This document shows positions 11,284-23,754 of a stretch of 64,000 nucleotides of DNA, piece by piece. The DNA is from Akebia trifoliata. Taxonomy: Eukaryota > Streptophyta > Magnoliopsida > Ranunculales > Lardizabalaceae. The stretch covers positions 16,293,288 through 16,357,287 of the forward strand of contig CM030717.1 of the NCBI GenBank assembly GCA_017979445.1. The letters are read 5' to 3'. Position numbers and translations under genes: made by a program. How positions within the stretch are numbered: the stretch's first letter is position 1; each line of letters opens with the position of its first letter. The notes below the pieces were generated by a model, which saw nothing but the letters and a program-made list of their open reading frames with translations, did no database searches and was not told the DNA's origin.

Positions 11284-12559
11284 TTTTAGGGTCAAACTTG
11301 ACCCGATTCAAGACTATTCTTAGTTTGACTTTTGCTCGAGTTTACCGAGTTGACTCAATAAGGTTCTTAGATTAGGTTAGATTTTATCCTTTCTTTCATT
11401 GGTTTGTGATTGAATGTAATTAATTATTGTATTTATTGTGATTGGTTTGATGATGGGATGCATGTGGCTTGTATGATTGGATATTCATGAAAACGTCCCG
11501 GGCGCACTTTGTCCCTTTGCACACACTCACGAACATGCATATACATGTTTGCATCATGACATATCCCTATAAACCCCGTTGCTGGATCCAAGCTAACCTT
11601 GTCTTTCGGGACACAGGCAATAACAGTGAACGCTACAACTTCAGTACAGTACCTTCGAGTATATTAAACTGGAGCACCACATACTGCTTGACCAAGTGAA
11701 ACTAGGAAAGTATATCGGTGTTCCGGGCTAAAGTGACCTAAGCTTAGTCCTAACATAGTCTCAATCATATAGTGAGCTTAGAACCTTGAACCTAAATACG
11801 ATCCCACTAGACCACGACTCGAATCGAGCAATAGTGCTCCCAGGCTGCTTTACTTAATTTAATCAAAAGGTAAGAAGGTGGACCGGTCCACACTGCTCAT
11901 ACTGAACCTGCAATACCGACCCAACCAGATAAATATAACTGATGAGACAAACTGAATAATGTCAAGTTAAACTAGTTAGCCCAATTGGTAAATAGATCTT
12001 ATGGATCAACATATGGACCAGTTAGACTAATTGGCTTAAAAATAACGGATGAAATGATTCAAGTAGAATATTCGGATCCATTAGGTCGAACCTGCCGAAA
12101 CTCAAATGGGTACATAGTCCCAATCATTTTTATTGGTCAATTTAATTCAATGGACTGAATATTTTATAATCAACAAGATCGAGATTAGTAAAAAGTCATA
12201 TTAAGGGATGTATCGATTAGTACAATCTGGATCTTTCTTTTTGAAGATCGTGCAATCCTTAATTATGATTCGAAATTTCTTAAGATTCTTGATCAATCAG
12301 CAAATCATCTTCATGTAATTTCTTGTTCGGAATGTGTCATCAGCTAGAGACTTTGAATTTAGGGTGTTAATTTAATAAACGCTATCAAGAGGGACCTTTA
12401 GTTCTAATAGCAAAAAACTGTCCTCGGGTCTGTAACGAATAATCCACCTTTGATGGATTTCAGGATATCATTGCTCCTAAGCTTAAGCATACACCACCTA
12501 GTTGGAGTCGAAAGTCAGGTTGTTTGGGACGAACATCAGTACTAAGTAAAGCATCAGAA
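11284..12559 (+). other. B 5' leader
   Basis: Untranslated leader. It shares with the K and D leaders a block (about 11490-11720) that has TTGCACACAC, an ACATG stretch and TACCTTCGAGTATATTAAACTGG. A second shared block lies just before gag: TTTCAG (12458-12463) then GATATCATTGCTCCTAAGCT. No ORF of recognisable content is seen. Confidence 0.6.
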
Positions 12560-13780
12560 ATGGCCTTTGAATCTGAACTCGTAGAAATTCGTAAAATCTT
12601 AGTGGTATTTGTAATGGATATAAACAACATAAAAAAGTAAGATAGAATACTTTAAAAAAGAAATCCCCCCGACGATCAAATGAGCAAATGACCAGAAAGA
12701 AGCACGGCTAGGAACCTGGATGAGATTTATGAACTCGATGAAAATGAAGAATACTTTAACGAAAATCCAATGCTAACTAATATAATGACTCTGTTGGAAA
12801 CAACCTTGAAAAGCATAAAAAGGATTGATGAAATCACAATAGGCATCGAGGCCCTAAATCAAATTCCTAGAATCCATCTATCTGAGAAGTTCGTAATGCC
12901 AGAAATGAAAAAATTCAATGGGGTAGGCTATGCAAGAACACACCTCAAAGTATATATCACTAACATGCGCACTCTGGGCTTAAGTGATGAACATATGACA
13001 TTACTATTCCAACGTACCCTATCAGGATCAGCACTACGATGGGTGATGTCTCAAAATCCATCTGCAATCGGGACATAGGAAAATATGTCAAAGTTATTCT
13101 AGCATCAATACAAGTATAACACAGAAATTGAAACTTCTAGGAGGGATTTGGAATCAACCAAACAAAAGAATGGGGAAATGTTCACTGATTTCATTGGCTG
13201 TTGGAGGGCCAAAGCTACACAAATATGGGACAGACCATCAGAAAAGGAACAAGTGGTAATCATACTGAAAACCTTATACAAGGATATGCTCAGCGTTTAG
13301 TTGTCCAATACCTTCGCACATTCGAGTCCTTGTTACAAGTCGATAGCCAAATAGAGGATGCCTTCACTTTCAGGGTCCTTTCCAACCCTTCTGACAATAA
13401 GTTCAAAAAGACTTTCCCCAATTCCAAGCTTAGTACTAATCATCTTCATGTAGCTAATACATCTGTTACACCCAACCATTCTACTACCCCGCCTATAAAC
13501 CAAACTAATCCTAGTCAACCTCGACCGCGTAGGAAGTTCACTAACTTGGGATGTCTTTGAGTGTTGTCTTTTAAAAACTATTAAGTAAAGGGCTCATTAT
13601 ACTTCTTAAACCTCGACCTCTACTAAGTCCACTTCCCGCTTCTCACAATCCCAACTCATTTTGTGAGTTTCACCAAAATCATGGTCACCTTATTGATTAT
13701 TGTGTTGCCCTTCGTCACACCATTCAAGACCTCATCGAGGCCAAAAAAGTTATCGTCCCTATCCTTGCGCAACCGAACGT
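12560..13780 (+). pseudogene. B gag (broken)
   Basis: Gag of the Tat/Ogre type. I place the start at the ATG at 12560 (MAFESELVEIRK) because the same start context is kept in element K at 39215. The capsid block is at about 12890-13075 (EMKKFNGVGYARTHLKVYIT then LLFQRTLSGSALRW). It continues with frame slips through IWDRPSEKEQ (about 13220). At about 13661-13714 lies CEFHQNHGHLIDYC followed by ALRHTIQDLIEAKK, an intact-looking zinc knuckle. Stops (12637, 13076 and others) disable it. Closest relative in the window is D gag. Confidence 0.8.
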
Positions 13781-14360
13781 CGCCACTAATCCTTTACCTA
13801 CGTACCAACCTTCCCAGACCTTGAACATGGTGTCCAATACCCATCTCCCATTTGACCCAGTTCTCTTTATCCACTCAATCAATCATAAACCACATAGCCT
13901 TCCTTTTATTGGAATGATAGTCCCCAAGGAAATTCTCACTACTTCTTGTGAACCATTCAACCTACTTTCAGATGAAATCTATTGCTTGTCCCTATCTTAT
14001 CATGATAATTCTACTCTCATCACTTATACTTTAATATAGACGGACTTGGAAGAATCTAGTTTCATAGAAGATGAAAATCCCTACTTGTTAAACCAAGAAT
14101 ACGAACCTTTCTCCCTCTATTGCAATAAACATGAATATGTGACTCGGGAAGAAAGAAATTTCAAAATATCTAAACTCGATATGACCTTGACCAAGGGAGA
14201 GGAATCAAGTTAAAATAAGGAAATTTACAAAATGGTAAAAAATCTAAAGAAGAAGTTCAAGATTGGCAAACTACCACAAAGTCTCTCAACATTGCTCAGT
14301 TGTTCCTTGAAGATTATCATGCTTCAATCCTACCGGTTGAAAACGATGTCCTGAGTCCTT
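13781..14360 (+). pseudogene. B post-gag polyprotein remnant
   Basis: Continues from the zinc knuckle in a gag-to-pol linker frame. Readable pieces are NTHLPFDPVLFIHSINHK (about 13835), FIEDENPYLLNQEYEPFSLY (about 14064) and LNIAQLFLEDYHASILPVEN (about 14288). The last is also kept in K (about 39220). No protease active-site motif is visible; protease appears deleted or too decayed. Confidence 0.55.
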
Positions 14361-14699
14361 AGTCTGTAATCATACCCATTATGGGCACTTGTCTTTACTT
14401 TTTTATGAGTTATGTGATTTAGTTTGAGTCTAGCCTTTTTATTTCGTAACGTCTTATTCTTTTTAGGTCGAGTCTAGCATTTTTATTTCTGTTGAGTCGA
14501 GTCTGTAATGGTGTCTGTCGCCCCATCTGATTTTAATTGAATAAAAGAAATTTCTGAATACCTCGAACACATTAACGAGTTAACTAATAATCTTACTTTA
14601 GGAGAGGATCCTCTAACAAGGAATCCCCTCCCGCATTAATCGAATTATTTAAACAAGAAGACAAAGGCTAGGTTCAACCTCTAATTGAGAAAGTTAAGG

Positions 14700-14880
14700 T
14701 CGTTGACCTTGGAACAAAAAAATAATTTCTAAGAAATTCAGATTGAAACTGACTTATCCCCAGAAGAACATAAGGAGATGATGAATTTATTCATAAAACT
14801 CAAAAGACTTGTTCGCGTGGTCCTATGAGGATATGTTGGGTAAGCCTGGGTGTTGTCTAACAAGAAATAGACACTCGCTC
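14700..14880 (+). pseudogene. B reverse transcriptase N-terminal stub
   Basis: Frame pieces IQIETDLSPEEHKEMMNL and FAWSYEDMLG (about 14740-14830) match the region before RT motif 1 of Tat/Ogre pol (consensus FAWSYEDMPGL). The homology ends right after this motif and within about 150 bp integrase C-terminal sequence follows, so RT palm, thumb, RNase H and the integrase N-terminus are missing. K has the same architecture at 39660-39900. Confidence 0.7.
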
Positions 14881-14974
14881 TATGAAAACGAAAACATCAC
14901 ATATGAAACCAAAATGGAATCACATAATCAAAGGACAAGTAACGAAATGTATCAACATTGGATTTCTCAAAATA

Positions 14975-15465
14975 GTAGGGCACCTAGAGTGGATTATTAT
15001 TGAGGCAGCTAATAAGAATTTTGAAATCATTACCATAAAAATGTATGAGACACATCGAGATTGGCATGAGAAATTTTCTTTCACACCCTCAATATGTCAA
15101 ACTTCAACTCGGTTCTCTATGCAAACTACTCAGGGTTTTATGTTATGAAAGGAAGCTTTTGAAATGGAAATTTCATTTCTTACAGTGTGAATAAAAGCCA
15201 ATCGTCAGAAGTGAATTTGAGTTATCGCCATGAATCATTTGTGTTTTGATAAAAAAATGAAAATACGGGACAAGCAAGTTGAAGATTGAGCCTTTAAAGA
15301 AAATCAAACAGTTGTCTTCAATCGAATAAAGAAAATTGTAAATCCAACAAGGAAGGTCATCCCGTAACCAAAATAAGACTATTTGGAAAAGCTGTCAAAC
15401 TTCAAAGATCATAACGATGCCAAAATATTAGAATCAATCAACCTTGACCAGATCAAACAGTACTA
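14975..15465 (+). pseudogene. B integrase C-terminal fragment
   Basis: Starts near the catalytic glutamate: IIIEAANKNFEII (about 14992-15030), then HRDWHEKFSFTPS and a decayed tail. It ends at INLDQIKQYYI (about 15438-15470), the pol C-terminus shared with K and G. The catalytic Glu position is kept, but the two Asp-bearing segments are absent. A one-base frame slip near 15150 and several stops follow. Confidence 0.7.
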
Positions 15466-15613
15466 CATTAAGGAGGCCATCTTTGGCCGAACTAATTTTC
15501 CTATTATCCAGTAAAAATATCTCCCTTCTCAGCCCCTTGTAGCCCTTTTGAAAAAAAATATATATAAATAAAAATCTTGCCTTTTTCTTTCTCAGCCCGA
15601 TCATCCAACTTAA

Positions 15614-15700
15614 GGGAGGGAATAGACTTGAACTACATTTTGGTCTGATCCCAAAAATAATTGTGGTACGTAGGTAACCTGAAAAGTTACTTCAGGCCCG
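15614..15700 (+). other. Conserved Tat/Ogre post-pol motif in B 3' UTR
   Basis: GAACTACATTTTGGTCTGAT (from about 15630) and GTACGTAGGTAACCTGAAAA then GTTACTTCAGG. The second half can form CCTGAA/TTCAGG. The motif recurs in K (40567-40652), G (30838-30942) and D (54725-54829). Such a stretch after pol is a familiar hallmark of Tat-lineage elements; its role is unknown to me. Confidence 0.7.
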
Positions 15701-16002
15701 ATTACATCAAAATAAAAAAATAGATTCCCCCACACAAAAAATCCAAAAAGAAAAAAATTCAAAAAATGATATTGTCAAAATGGGGAGGCAAATTCAAAGA
15801 AAAAGAAAATAACTTAAAAGAAATGCCACACAAGGGGCATTTGGGTTTTGAGCCTCAAAATTTCTTTCTTTTATGCCTAGTCCAAAGCCCACCTATGGAA
15901 TTCCTCCTAAGTACCGTGAGAAAAAGTCAAGGAAGGAAGCAAAGCAAGGTCAGACAGTAACTCTAGAAGTTTAGAAGGGAAGAAAAGAAAAAATAAAGCC
16001 TG

Positions 16003-16240
16003 CTAAGTTGAAAACCCAAAAGGGCGACTTAGGCAAAAAGTAAGGCAAGCTTGCAAGGTTGAAAATCCAAAAGGTCGATCTAGGCAACAATTAGAGCAAA
16101 GAGAAATTAAATAAAAGAAAAATGGTAGGCTCGCTACATCGAAAATCTGAAAAGACGATTTAGGAAAAAATTAGAGCACGCTTACTAGATTGAAAATCTA
16201 AAAGGACGATTTCGACAAAAATCAGAGCAACCAAGGAAAA
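16003..16240 (+). repeat. B 3' UTR hairpin array (4 units)
   Basis: Repeated block: stem arm, AAAA, inner 3-bp arm, 4-nt loop, inner arm, opposing stem arm, then GCAAAAATTAGAGCA-like linker. Unit 1: CTAAGTTG (16003-16010) with CGACTTAG (16025-16032), inner CCC-AAAA-GGG. Unit 3: CTACATCG with CGATTTAG, inner TCT-GAAA-AGA. Units 2 and 4 are decayed. The array has better paired counterparts in K. Confidence 0.65.
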
Positions 16241-16870
16241 ATCTCAAAAGACAGTTTGAACCAAAACATTGAAAATTCAAAAGACCAAGCTACATCGACT
16301 TCGGGGCAAACAATTAATCATCATACAATCAATACCCAGTTTGAACCAAATATACACTCAATGGATATAAGTGTCTCGTCTACGATTGATTTGAAGAGCT
16401 TCACGTCCCTAAGTGAATCAATGGGGAGAAAGAATAGATTTTGTAATGAATTTCAAAAAAAAATATTTTGTTCTAATTTCTTTGAGCCTAACTCAAAATT
16501 TTCAATATAAAAAGTCAAAATTAAAAGTTAAAACTTTATTGCGCTTGTGGTAATCAAAGATTTCAAACTTTCATAATAGGGGCATTTCCTTTTCTAAAGA
16601 GTATAGCCCCCCCTTTACACGAGGGGCATTTTTTTCAAACATGTTCCTCAATGCAACATTTCCTATCAAACTAAGGGTATTTTGTTTTGAAGCCTGATCA
16701 ATTTCGATCCCAAAGGATAAGGTTAATCTTGAATTAAAAAGTAACTTTTTGATAGCAACTCTGAAAATTCCTGAAGTTCAAAGAAAGTTAAAATGTTGAC
16801 CGGACTTTCATAAAACCCAACTCTTCCCAAAAGTGTTGTTGATTTCTTATTTGTTTTGCCCAGACAAAGT

Positions 16871-18146
16871 AGTTCATTACTCTTTCACCCCAAGTAGGTA
16901 GAGTAGGACTCTCCAGACAAAATAGTTCATTACTCTTTCACCTTGAGTATGTAGAGTAAGATTTTCCAGAAAAATTCTTCATTACTCTTTCACCCCGAGT
17001 AAGTAGAGTAGAACTCCTAGAAAAATAGTTCATTACTCTTTCACCCTGAGTAGGTAGAGTAAGACTCCTAGAAAAATAATTCATTACTCTTCCACCTCAA
17101 GTAGGTAGAGTAGGACTCTTAGACAAACCATTCATTACCCTTTCATCCCGAGTAGGTAGAGTAGAACTCCTAGAAAATAGTTCATTACTCTTCCATCCTG
17201 AGTCGGTAGAGTAGGACTTCTCAGAAAAATAATTCATTACTCTTCCACCCCGAGTAGGTAGAGTAGGACTCCTAGAAAAATAGTTCATTACTCTTTCACC
17301 CCGAGTAGGTAAAGTAGAACTCCCAGAAAAATAGTTCATTACTTTTTCACCCCGAGTAGGTAGAGTAGAACTCCCAGAAAATAGTTTATTACTTTTTCAC
17401 CCTGAGTAGGTAGAGTAGAACTCTCAAAAAATAGTTCATTACTTTTTCACCCTGAGTAGGTAGAGTAGAATTTCCAAAAAAATAGTTCATTACTCTTTCA
17501 ACCTAAGTAGGTAGAGTAGAACTTCCACAAAAATAGTTCATTGTTCTTTCACTCCGAGTAGGTAGAGTAGAACTTCTCAGAAAAATAGTTCATTACTCTT
17601 TCACCCCGAGTAGGTAGAGTAGGACTCCTAGCCAAAATAGTTCATTACTTTTTCACCCTGAGTAGGTAGAGTAGAACTCCCCAGAAAAATAGTTCATTAC
17701 TCTTTCACCCCGAATAAGTAGAGTAGGACTCCCAGACAAAATCGTTCATTACTTTTTCACCTCGAGTAGGTAGAGTAGGACTTCCTAGAAAAATAGTTCA
17801 TTACTCTTTCACCCCGAGTAGGTAGAGTAGGACTTTCCAGCAAAATAGTTCATTGCTCTTTCACCTCGAGTAGGTAGAGTAGGTCTCTTAGACAAAATAG
17901 TTCATTACTCTTTCACCCCGAGTAGGTAGAGTAGGTCTCTTAGAAAAAATAATTCATTACTATTTTACCCCAAGTAGGTAGAGTAAAACTTCCCAGAAAA
18001 ATAGTTCATTACTCTTTTACCCCGAATAGGCAGAGTAGGACTTCCTAGACAAAATAGTTAATTACTCTTTTACCCTGAGTAGGTAAAATAGAACTCCTAG
18101 AAAAATAATTCATTACTCTTTCACCCCGAGTAGGTAGCGTAAGACA
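16871..18146. repeat. B 3' UTR satellite, about 53 bp period, about 24 copies
   Basis: Units read AGTTCATTACTCTTTCACCC then CGAGTAGGTAGAGTAGGACT and a variable A-rich joint. Each contains TACTC that can pair with either of two GAGTA segments downstream, so alternative small hairpins are possible. The same satellite occurs in K at 41728-42195 with about 9 copies. ORFs on both strands here are repeat by-products. Confidence 0.9.
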
Positions 18147-18550
18147 TTCAATTTTTGTTTAGATTATGCTCAGACCTTATGCTTAGCTATATTCAGTGTC
18201 TGCAAATATTAATCAGTTTTACTCAATTTTGAATTCATAATTTCCTCAAGTTTTACTCAAATTTTATGTTTTCGTAATTTTCCATTATTGAGTTTGTTAT
18301 CCTCTTAGCATGAATGCACAAAATGGAGATGCGCCTTTTTAAAATCATCACTACACTATTGCACACACATGCACTTGCATCAGTCAAGGAGAATTTTCAA
18401 AATTGAAGGATTTGACATTTTTAGTCCAATGAGAGGTAACCCTCAAGTATCTTAATGCATCTGCAAAATGAGCTGTCACTAGCTTTGGCATTCGAATGTC
18501 GCACTATCTATCACAATAGATTGACTATCTAGTTTGTGTCCACCCTTTAC

Positions 18551-18564
18551 CAAAGAGGGACATC
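18551..18564 (+). other. B polypurine tract
   Basis: CAAAGAGGGACATC immediately before the 3' LTR. K (42579-42592) and D (62808-62821) have the equivalent purine-rich stretch ending GGGGCATC. It would prime plus-strand DNA synthesis. Confidence 0.7.
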
Positions 18565-21500
18565 TGTAGACACCCCATTTTGCATCTGCCTAATTCGACA
18601 ATTCGTCACCCAGTTACCATGAATTTCTAATGATGATCGCAAAGAACTCGAAGGCTTGTGAGTACTATCCATGATTCCTTCCATTTTCAATATTTTCATC
18701 TTCCTTACTCGTTACGACTCGATGTAAAAATTTACGCACGCTTAGGATCGCTACACTTTACACTCGATTTAGCAAGAACATACGCTTTAGGTTCGAAGCA
18801 CAGTTCGATAACTTAGAGACCTCGTTACGCTAGAAAAATGCGACTTTGAAATATAGAAATAATCACGCTGGGACTGAAAGAAACCTCACATTAAAATTTA
18901 TAAAAATTCGTAAAAATTGACAAAATGACGAAAATACCCTTCATAAGTTTTAGACCTCCGAAAGACCTCGAAAGCACCTCAATTGCATTTAGAATATGAT
19001 TTCGAGTCTAACGGGGTCCAAATCGATAAAAATAGAGAAATTTAAGAAAAATTACAAAATGACAAAAATGCCCCTCTACATCCAAATTCAACTTAGAGAT
19101 CCCGATTCTTAGGAAAATATAATAAAAATTGAAATCTAGTTAAAAATCCAATCTAACTAAAAATTAAGCTCAAACTAAAAATTAAACAATTCAAATTCAA
19201 ACAATTAAAATTAAATAATTAAACAATTAAAATTAAAATCAAGTAACAATTAAACTTAAACAATTAAAATTAAAATCAAACAACCGATAAAATTAAACTC
19301 AAAATCTAATCAACAAATTTAAAATCCAAAATTAACCCAATCTAAAATCGAATTAATACTCAACCAATCATAACCGGGTAGCAGGTAACTATTGTAACAC
19401 GAGTAGTATGGGATCCCCACCTACATTCTCCCAAAAGAAAAAGAAACGTGTGAGAAGGAAAGAGAAATAAGAATTTTTCAAAATAGAAACATAGTTTCTA
19501 TTTAAGCAGAAACGTTAGAAAGAGAAGGCTCTCCTTGTTCTCTCTCTCGTCTCCTTTGTCTCTCTTTCTTGGAAGCTCGAGGCTTCTTCTAGGCACGTCC
19601 CCCTCCCTGTCTTCCTCCCTTCTTCTTCAACATCTCTCCTTCATAGCTTCTCTTGGCTGCTCTTGGACGTTCGGACCTGCCTCTTCCACTGAACTGGCCC
19701 CCATCTTCATTTACTCTCTTCTTCTCCTCAACTCCATCTCAGCCTCATCTTCTTCTTCTTCCATTTGTTCTTCTCTGTATTGCCCAGCAAAAAACAGTCC
19801 CTCTTCTCTCCCAAAAACATCCCAAAACAGTAGCTTTTCTTCTTCTCCATTGGACAGTGACACCTTTGACTTGCCTCCCTTCTCCACGTCCTCAACATAG
19901 CCACTGCAATAGCCCTCCATAGCAGCCCTCATATCACCTCTCTCTCATGTTTTATTTACTGCAACGTACGCCACCTACAACACATCTTCATCTTCTTCAA
20001 CCTTTAGCATCCCTAATGCCCCAGCTCCCTCTTTTTCTCTATTAGTTGTTGTACCAACTCTCCTGGCCATTGAACCCGTACTTACATTCTGTCCAGCCAC
20101 CCTTGCTGCCCCTTTCTTCTTCTCCAATAAAATCTGCAACTTTTCCAACAGCATCCCTCCAAAACTTGTTCTCTGCATGCAATAGGACCATGCCTCTCAG
20201 CCCCCTCTCTTTCTTTGTTGGTTGTTGTACCAACACCCCAGCCGTTAATCCTGTACTCTATAGTACCTCTAACACCCAACAACTTTCTTCACTCTCTCTG
20301 CTATATTCACAACACTATAACTCAGCCATCCATAGTGTTGTAATCCAGCCCCTTTCCTGCCCGGTCTTTCCGCGAGCCACTACAACACCTCTCTCGCAGC
20401 CCTTGTCTCTCACATCCTCACAACAGCGTATACTTCCAAGTCTTTGGATTAAACTTGAAGGAATTGATTCAATATTATTTCATTTTATAGGAAAGTCGTT
20501 CTTTAGTTTGTTTTTATGTATTTGTTTTATTTATTTATTTTTATACGTCGATCGGATTAGAAGAATTTTTCTTACTAATTTTTTTCTATATTTTTCTTAT
20601 TCTTGCATAGCAATAGGACTAATAGAATTTTTTTTTATGCGTTTTTTATTTTTTTATTTTTTTTTATTTTTTGTATATTGATAGGATTAGGATAATTTTT
20701 TAAAGGTATTTTTCTATGTTTTTATTTATTTTTATATCTCAATAGACTTAGGAGAAATTATTTTAATATAATTTTTATGTCTTTATTAATTTTTACTTTA
20801 TATCGATATGATTAGGGGAAATTCACTCGTTTTGTATATTGTTTCTATTTTTATCTTCGCATATTGATAAGAGTAGAATAATCTTTTTAGGTATTTTCTA
20901 TGTTTTTATTTGTCTTTGCACATTGATAGGGTTAGGAGAGTATTTGTTTTTGTCTTTATTTTATTTTTATTCTTTTTATGCATCTTTTTCATGAGTTTGT
21001 GATGATATGATCCTTGTATTTATGCATGATGGTCCTATACAATTTTTACAAGAGATTTGTGATGATTCGAAAACTATTCCATGTGATAATACATTTTAAG
21101 CATGACGAGCATACATGTCTTGATTGATAATTGTTTCGAAAAAATTGAGAGGCATGTCGTTAGAAGATAGATGTTTTGAAAAAATTGAAAGCCAGGTATG
21201 CTTGCCCGGTGGGTCGATTTAAGAATCATTTGAAAATTGAAAATTTTGTATGCATTGGTATTGGTTGATCTCCAATTTAGCAAGTACGATGTTGCGGAGT
21301 TTTTCATTATTATTGTGTTAATTTCTAATTTGGTGATTCGTCATAAATTCATACTTTTCTAATTTGGAAACTCCTATTAAAGATATTGTTTTGGAAAATC
21401 GATATTTGGAATGCTCTAAAATGAGAATTGCATGATTTTCTATTTCGGAAAAACACATATTTATAAGTTTCTATTTTAGAAATTTCACTTCTGACAGTTT

Positions 21501-22196
21501 CCTAATTTGGAAGATTTTGTTTTTTTTTCCATTCAAAAGTTCATGTTCATAGATTTGAAAAATTTTTTATTTTGGAGAATTTAGTTTGTGAATTTCTAGT
21601 TTGAGGGCTTATCACATATTTTTCGAATTCTAATATAGGAAACTTCGAATTCCTAATTTGGAAACTTCATAAGTCCCAATTTGGTAGTTTTATATTCGTA
21701 ATCTTCCTATTTAGAAGATTCTCATGAGTTCTTATTTTGAACATTTGGAAAATATTCCATGTGAAAATTTTAATTGATTTTTGGATCATGATTCTAAATT
21801 AAAGCTTTTTCAATTCTTCCATTTTGAGCAGAATCAAAGAAATCATATAATATTGAGAGAATCTTAGTCATAGGATTCATTTGGCCAATCCGATATAAAT
21901 TGATGATGATGATCGGACCATAGTCTTGACCGTAGTCTTGCATGTTGATCGTAAGTTAGTTTTGGATCATAGTAGAGATCGATTATGTTGATCGGGCGGG
22001 TTTGGCGCCTACAACCTTCCAAAACCCGTAATCTGACCCCTTACCCATCTCTCTGATTCGTGGATCGACCCATATCTATTTGGAGTTAATTTTGGTTCCT
22101 AGACATAAACTAGGTGGCGATTCCCATCTTTCAAAATCCCCTATTTACCAATCGGGCCTCTTGAGTTATTTAGTGAAAAGGGTCGAGGCAATTTCA
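18565..22196 (+). mobile_element. B 3' LTR (family II, about 3.63 kb)
   Basis: Starts TGTAGACACCCC at 18565 after the PPT and ends GGCAATTTCA at 22196, where element A resumes. Collinear with 7644-11264, including the degenerate array at about 20545-20945 and hairpin 1 (CGGGTTTGG 21997-22005 with CCAAAACCCG 22019-22028). A TGGCGATTCC at 22115-22124 resembles the first half of the PBS. Confidence 0.85.
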
Positions 22197-22640
22197 CTTA
22201 CGACCACTTCATCAGTATAATTAGAGCAAAAAGTTGAACAAATCATAATTCCCAATCTCATTGTCTTCACAGAGAGTGAATTTGTACCAGAGGAACAGTG
22301 GCACGTCAAACTGTTAAACATCAAGGTCATGTACAAATGTATGATGGTTGCTAGGGTTATAATCGATAACAACTCAATTCTCAATGTTTTTCCTCTCGAA
22401 ACCTTTCGCAAACTCAACACAACTGGTTACATGTCAAACCCAACAATAAAGTCATTCGAGGTTTCAAAAATTCAAGAAGGGATTCTCTAGGAAAGGTGGA
22501 CTTACTAATCATTGTAGGCCCTTATACATTTGAGGTCATGAAAATCTTGACAACATTCAACCTGCTGCTAAGAAGACCATGGATCCACATTGCAGGGGCA
22601 ATACATTTCACTTTGCACTAGGGAGTCAAATTTATCATGG
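22197..22640 (+). pseudogene. Element A protease domain (broken)
   Basis: Retropepsin-like aspartic protease that would cut the polyprotein. The readable frame gives VARVIIDNNSILNVFPLETF, the active-site segment (Asp codon about 22365). The following glycine of the usual D-N-G triplet is replaced by Asn. Downstream GKVDLLIIVGPYTF and LLLRRPWIH match the rest of the fold, with Gly changed to Arg in the last motif. At least one frame slip lies near 22430-22490. The left part of the domain is separated by element B. Confidence 0.75.
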
Positions 22641-23754
22641 GGTAGATGATGATATCTATCTTAACAGAAAACCTGATCCCGATTGGGAAAGCCCAGGACA
22701 TTCTTTTTATACACATAGAATTCATAAAGGATAATGTATTGTACCATTCCTACCAGTTCCTATCGTTAATCATGTCGAGAAGGGAAAAGAATAAATATGG
22801 GTAGAATTATCAATGACAAATCTGATTATTGGACGAGTCTTGAAGAAAGCAGATTCAAGAAGACTCGGTTGTTGAGCTTCAACCCTCCCTCCTATAAGAC
22901 ATTGATGTCCAATTTAATGGGGATTCCCACAAGACTCTACAAAAGGCAATGAGAGAACCTATGAAAGTAGAAGTCACTGTGAGTAAAGAGAAACAATCAC
23001 ATTTCTCCATCAACATCAATTGGGCATCAGTCATCATCCCACCAAGCTTGGGAGGGACCATACTCGACTTTGACAGCAGTCAGTCGAAGGTAATGGTTAT
23101 CTTCGAACCACAAAGGGAACCACCTTCCCACCTTATCTACCCTGTCAAAAAAGGGGAAGTCTTGCACAACTAGAAAGAATTCCTTATAACCCTTTATGCT
23201 GCAGTAGCCTCTACAAAAATATCGTTAGTCAAATCTAGTTTTCCCAAAGATCATAACGAGCCCTCGTCCTTAGAAAAATACTATTTTGAGGGCTCCTTAT
23301 CTTTACTAAAGAATTTTCATGATTGTCATTCCTATTTCAAATATCTAAAAAACAACAAAAAATCAAATATTTTTTAAAAATAGGAATGAAAATTTTTTTT
23401 TTTTTTCAAAAACATCTTAAAAACTAAAAAAAATCAAAAACCTTTCAAAAATGCAAAAAAATGGATATTTTCCAAAACTCAAAAGAAAAGTTTTTGAGAG
23501 ATTTTTCTCGATCAAATAAGTTTTCAAATAGAACAGACTTTGAAAGGGATGAGTATGATTTCAATCTCAAGCTCAACTTTGACATCATGGTGATTGAAAA
23601 AGAGTCTGAGGACAAAATGGAGTACCCACCTAAAGAAATCAAAGACTTGGTAAAACGTCACGAGAAAGGTGTTCAGTCAAACATTGAGGATGTAGACTCA
23701 ATCAACTTGGTACCGAAGATGACCTACGAATAGTCAAGATCGGAGTTTTACTAA
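22641..23754 (+). pseudogene. Element A protease-RT linker (broken)
   Basis: Poorly conserved linker with open pieces at about 22949-23170 (MKVEVTVSKEKQSHFSININ), 23461-23733 (coding for EIKDLVKRHEKGVQSNIEDV before RT), and a low-complexity A/T stretch at about 23330-23460 including a T run near 23391-23406. In Ogre elements an intron is reported between protease and RT; the AT-rich part could be a remnant of one, but I see no clear splice sites. Confidence 0.5.

Larger units (their letters stand above)
7644..22196 (+). mobile_element. B: complete, protein-deficient LTR retrotransposon with 3.6-kb LTRs
   Basis: Two direct LTRs (7644-11264 and 18565-22196) flank a 7.3-kb internal region with PBS, leader, gag, an RT stub fused by deletion to the integrase C-terminus, a long 3' UTR with repeats, and a PPT. 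RT core, RNase H and most of integrase are absent, so it is a non-autonomous derivative. It sits inside the gag-protease junction of element A. Flanking 5-mers CCAAC (7639-7643) and CTTAC (22197-22201) match at 3 of 5, a decayed TSD. The first base pair of the 5' LTR is TA instead of TG. Confidence 0.85.

Noticed and set aside
16871..18146. Regularly spaced repeats resembling a CRISPR array
   Set aside because: Units are contiguous with no unique spacers, in a plant retrotransposon 3' UTR; it is a tandem satellite.
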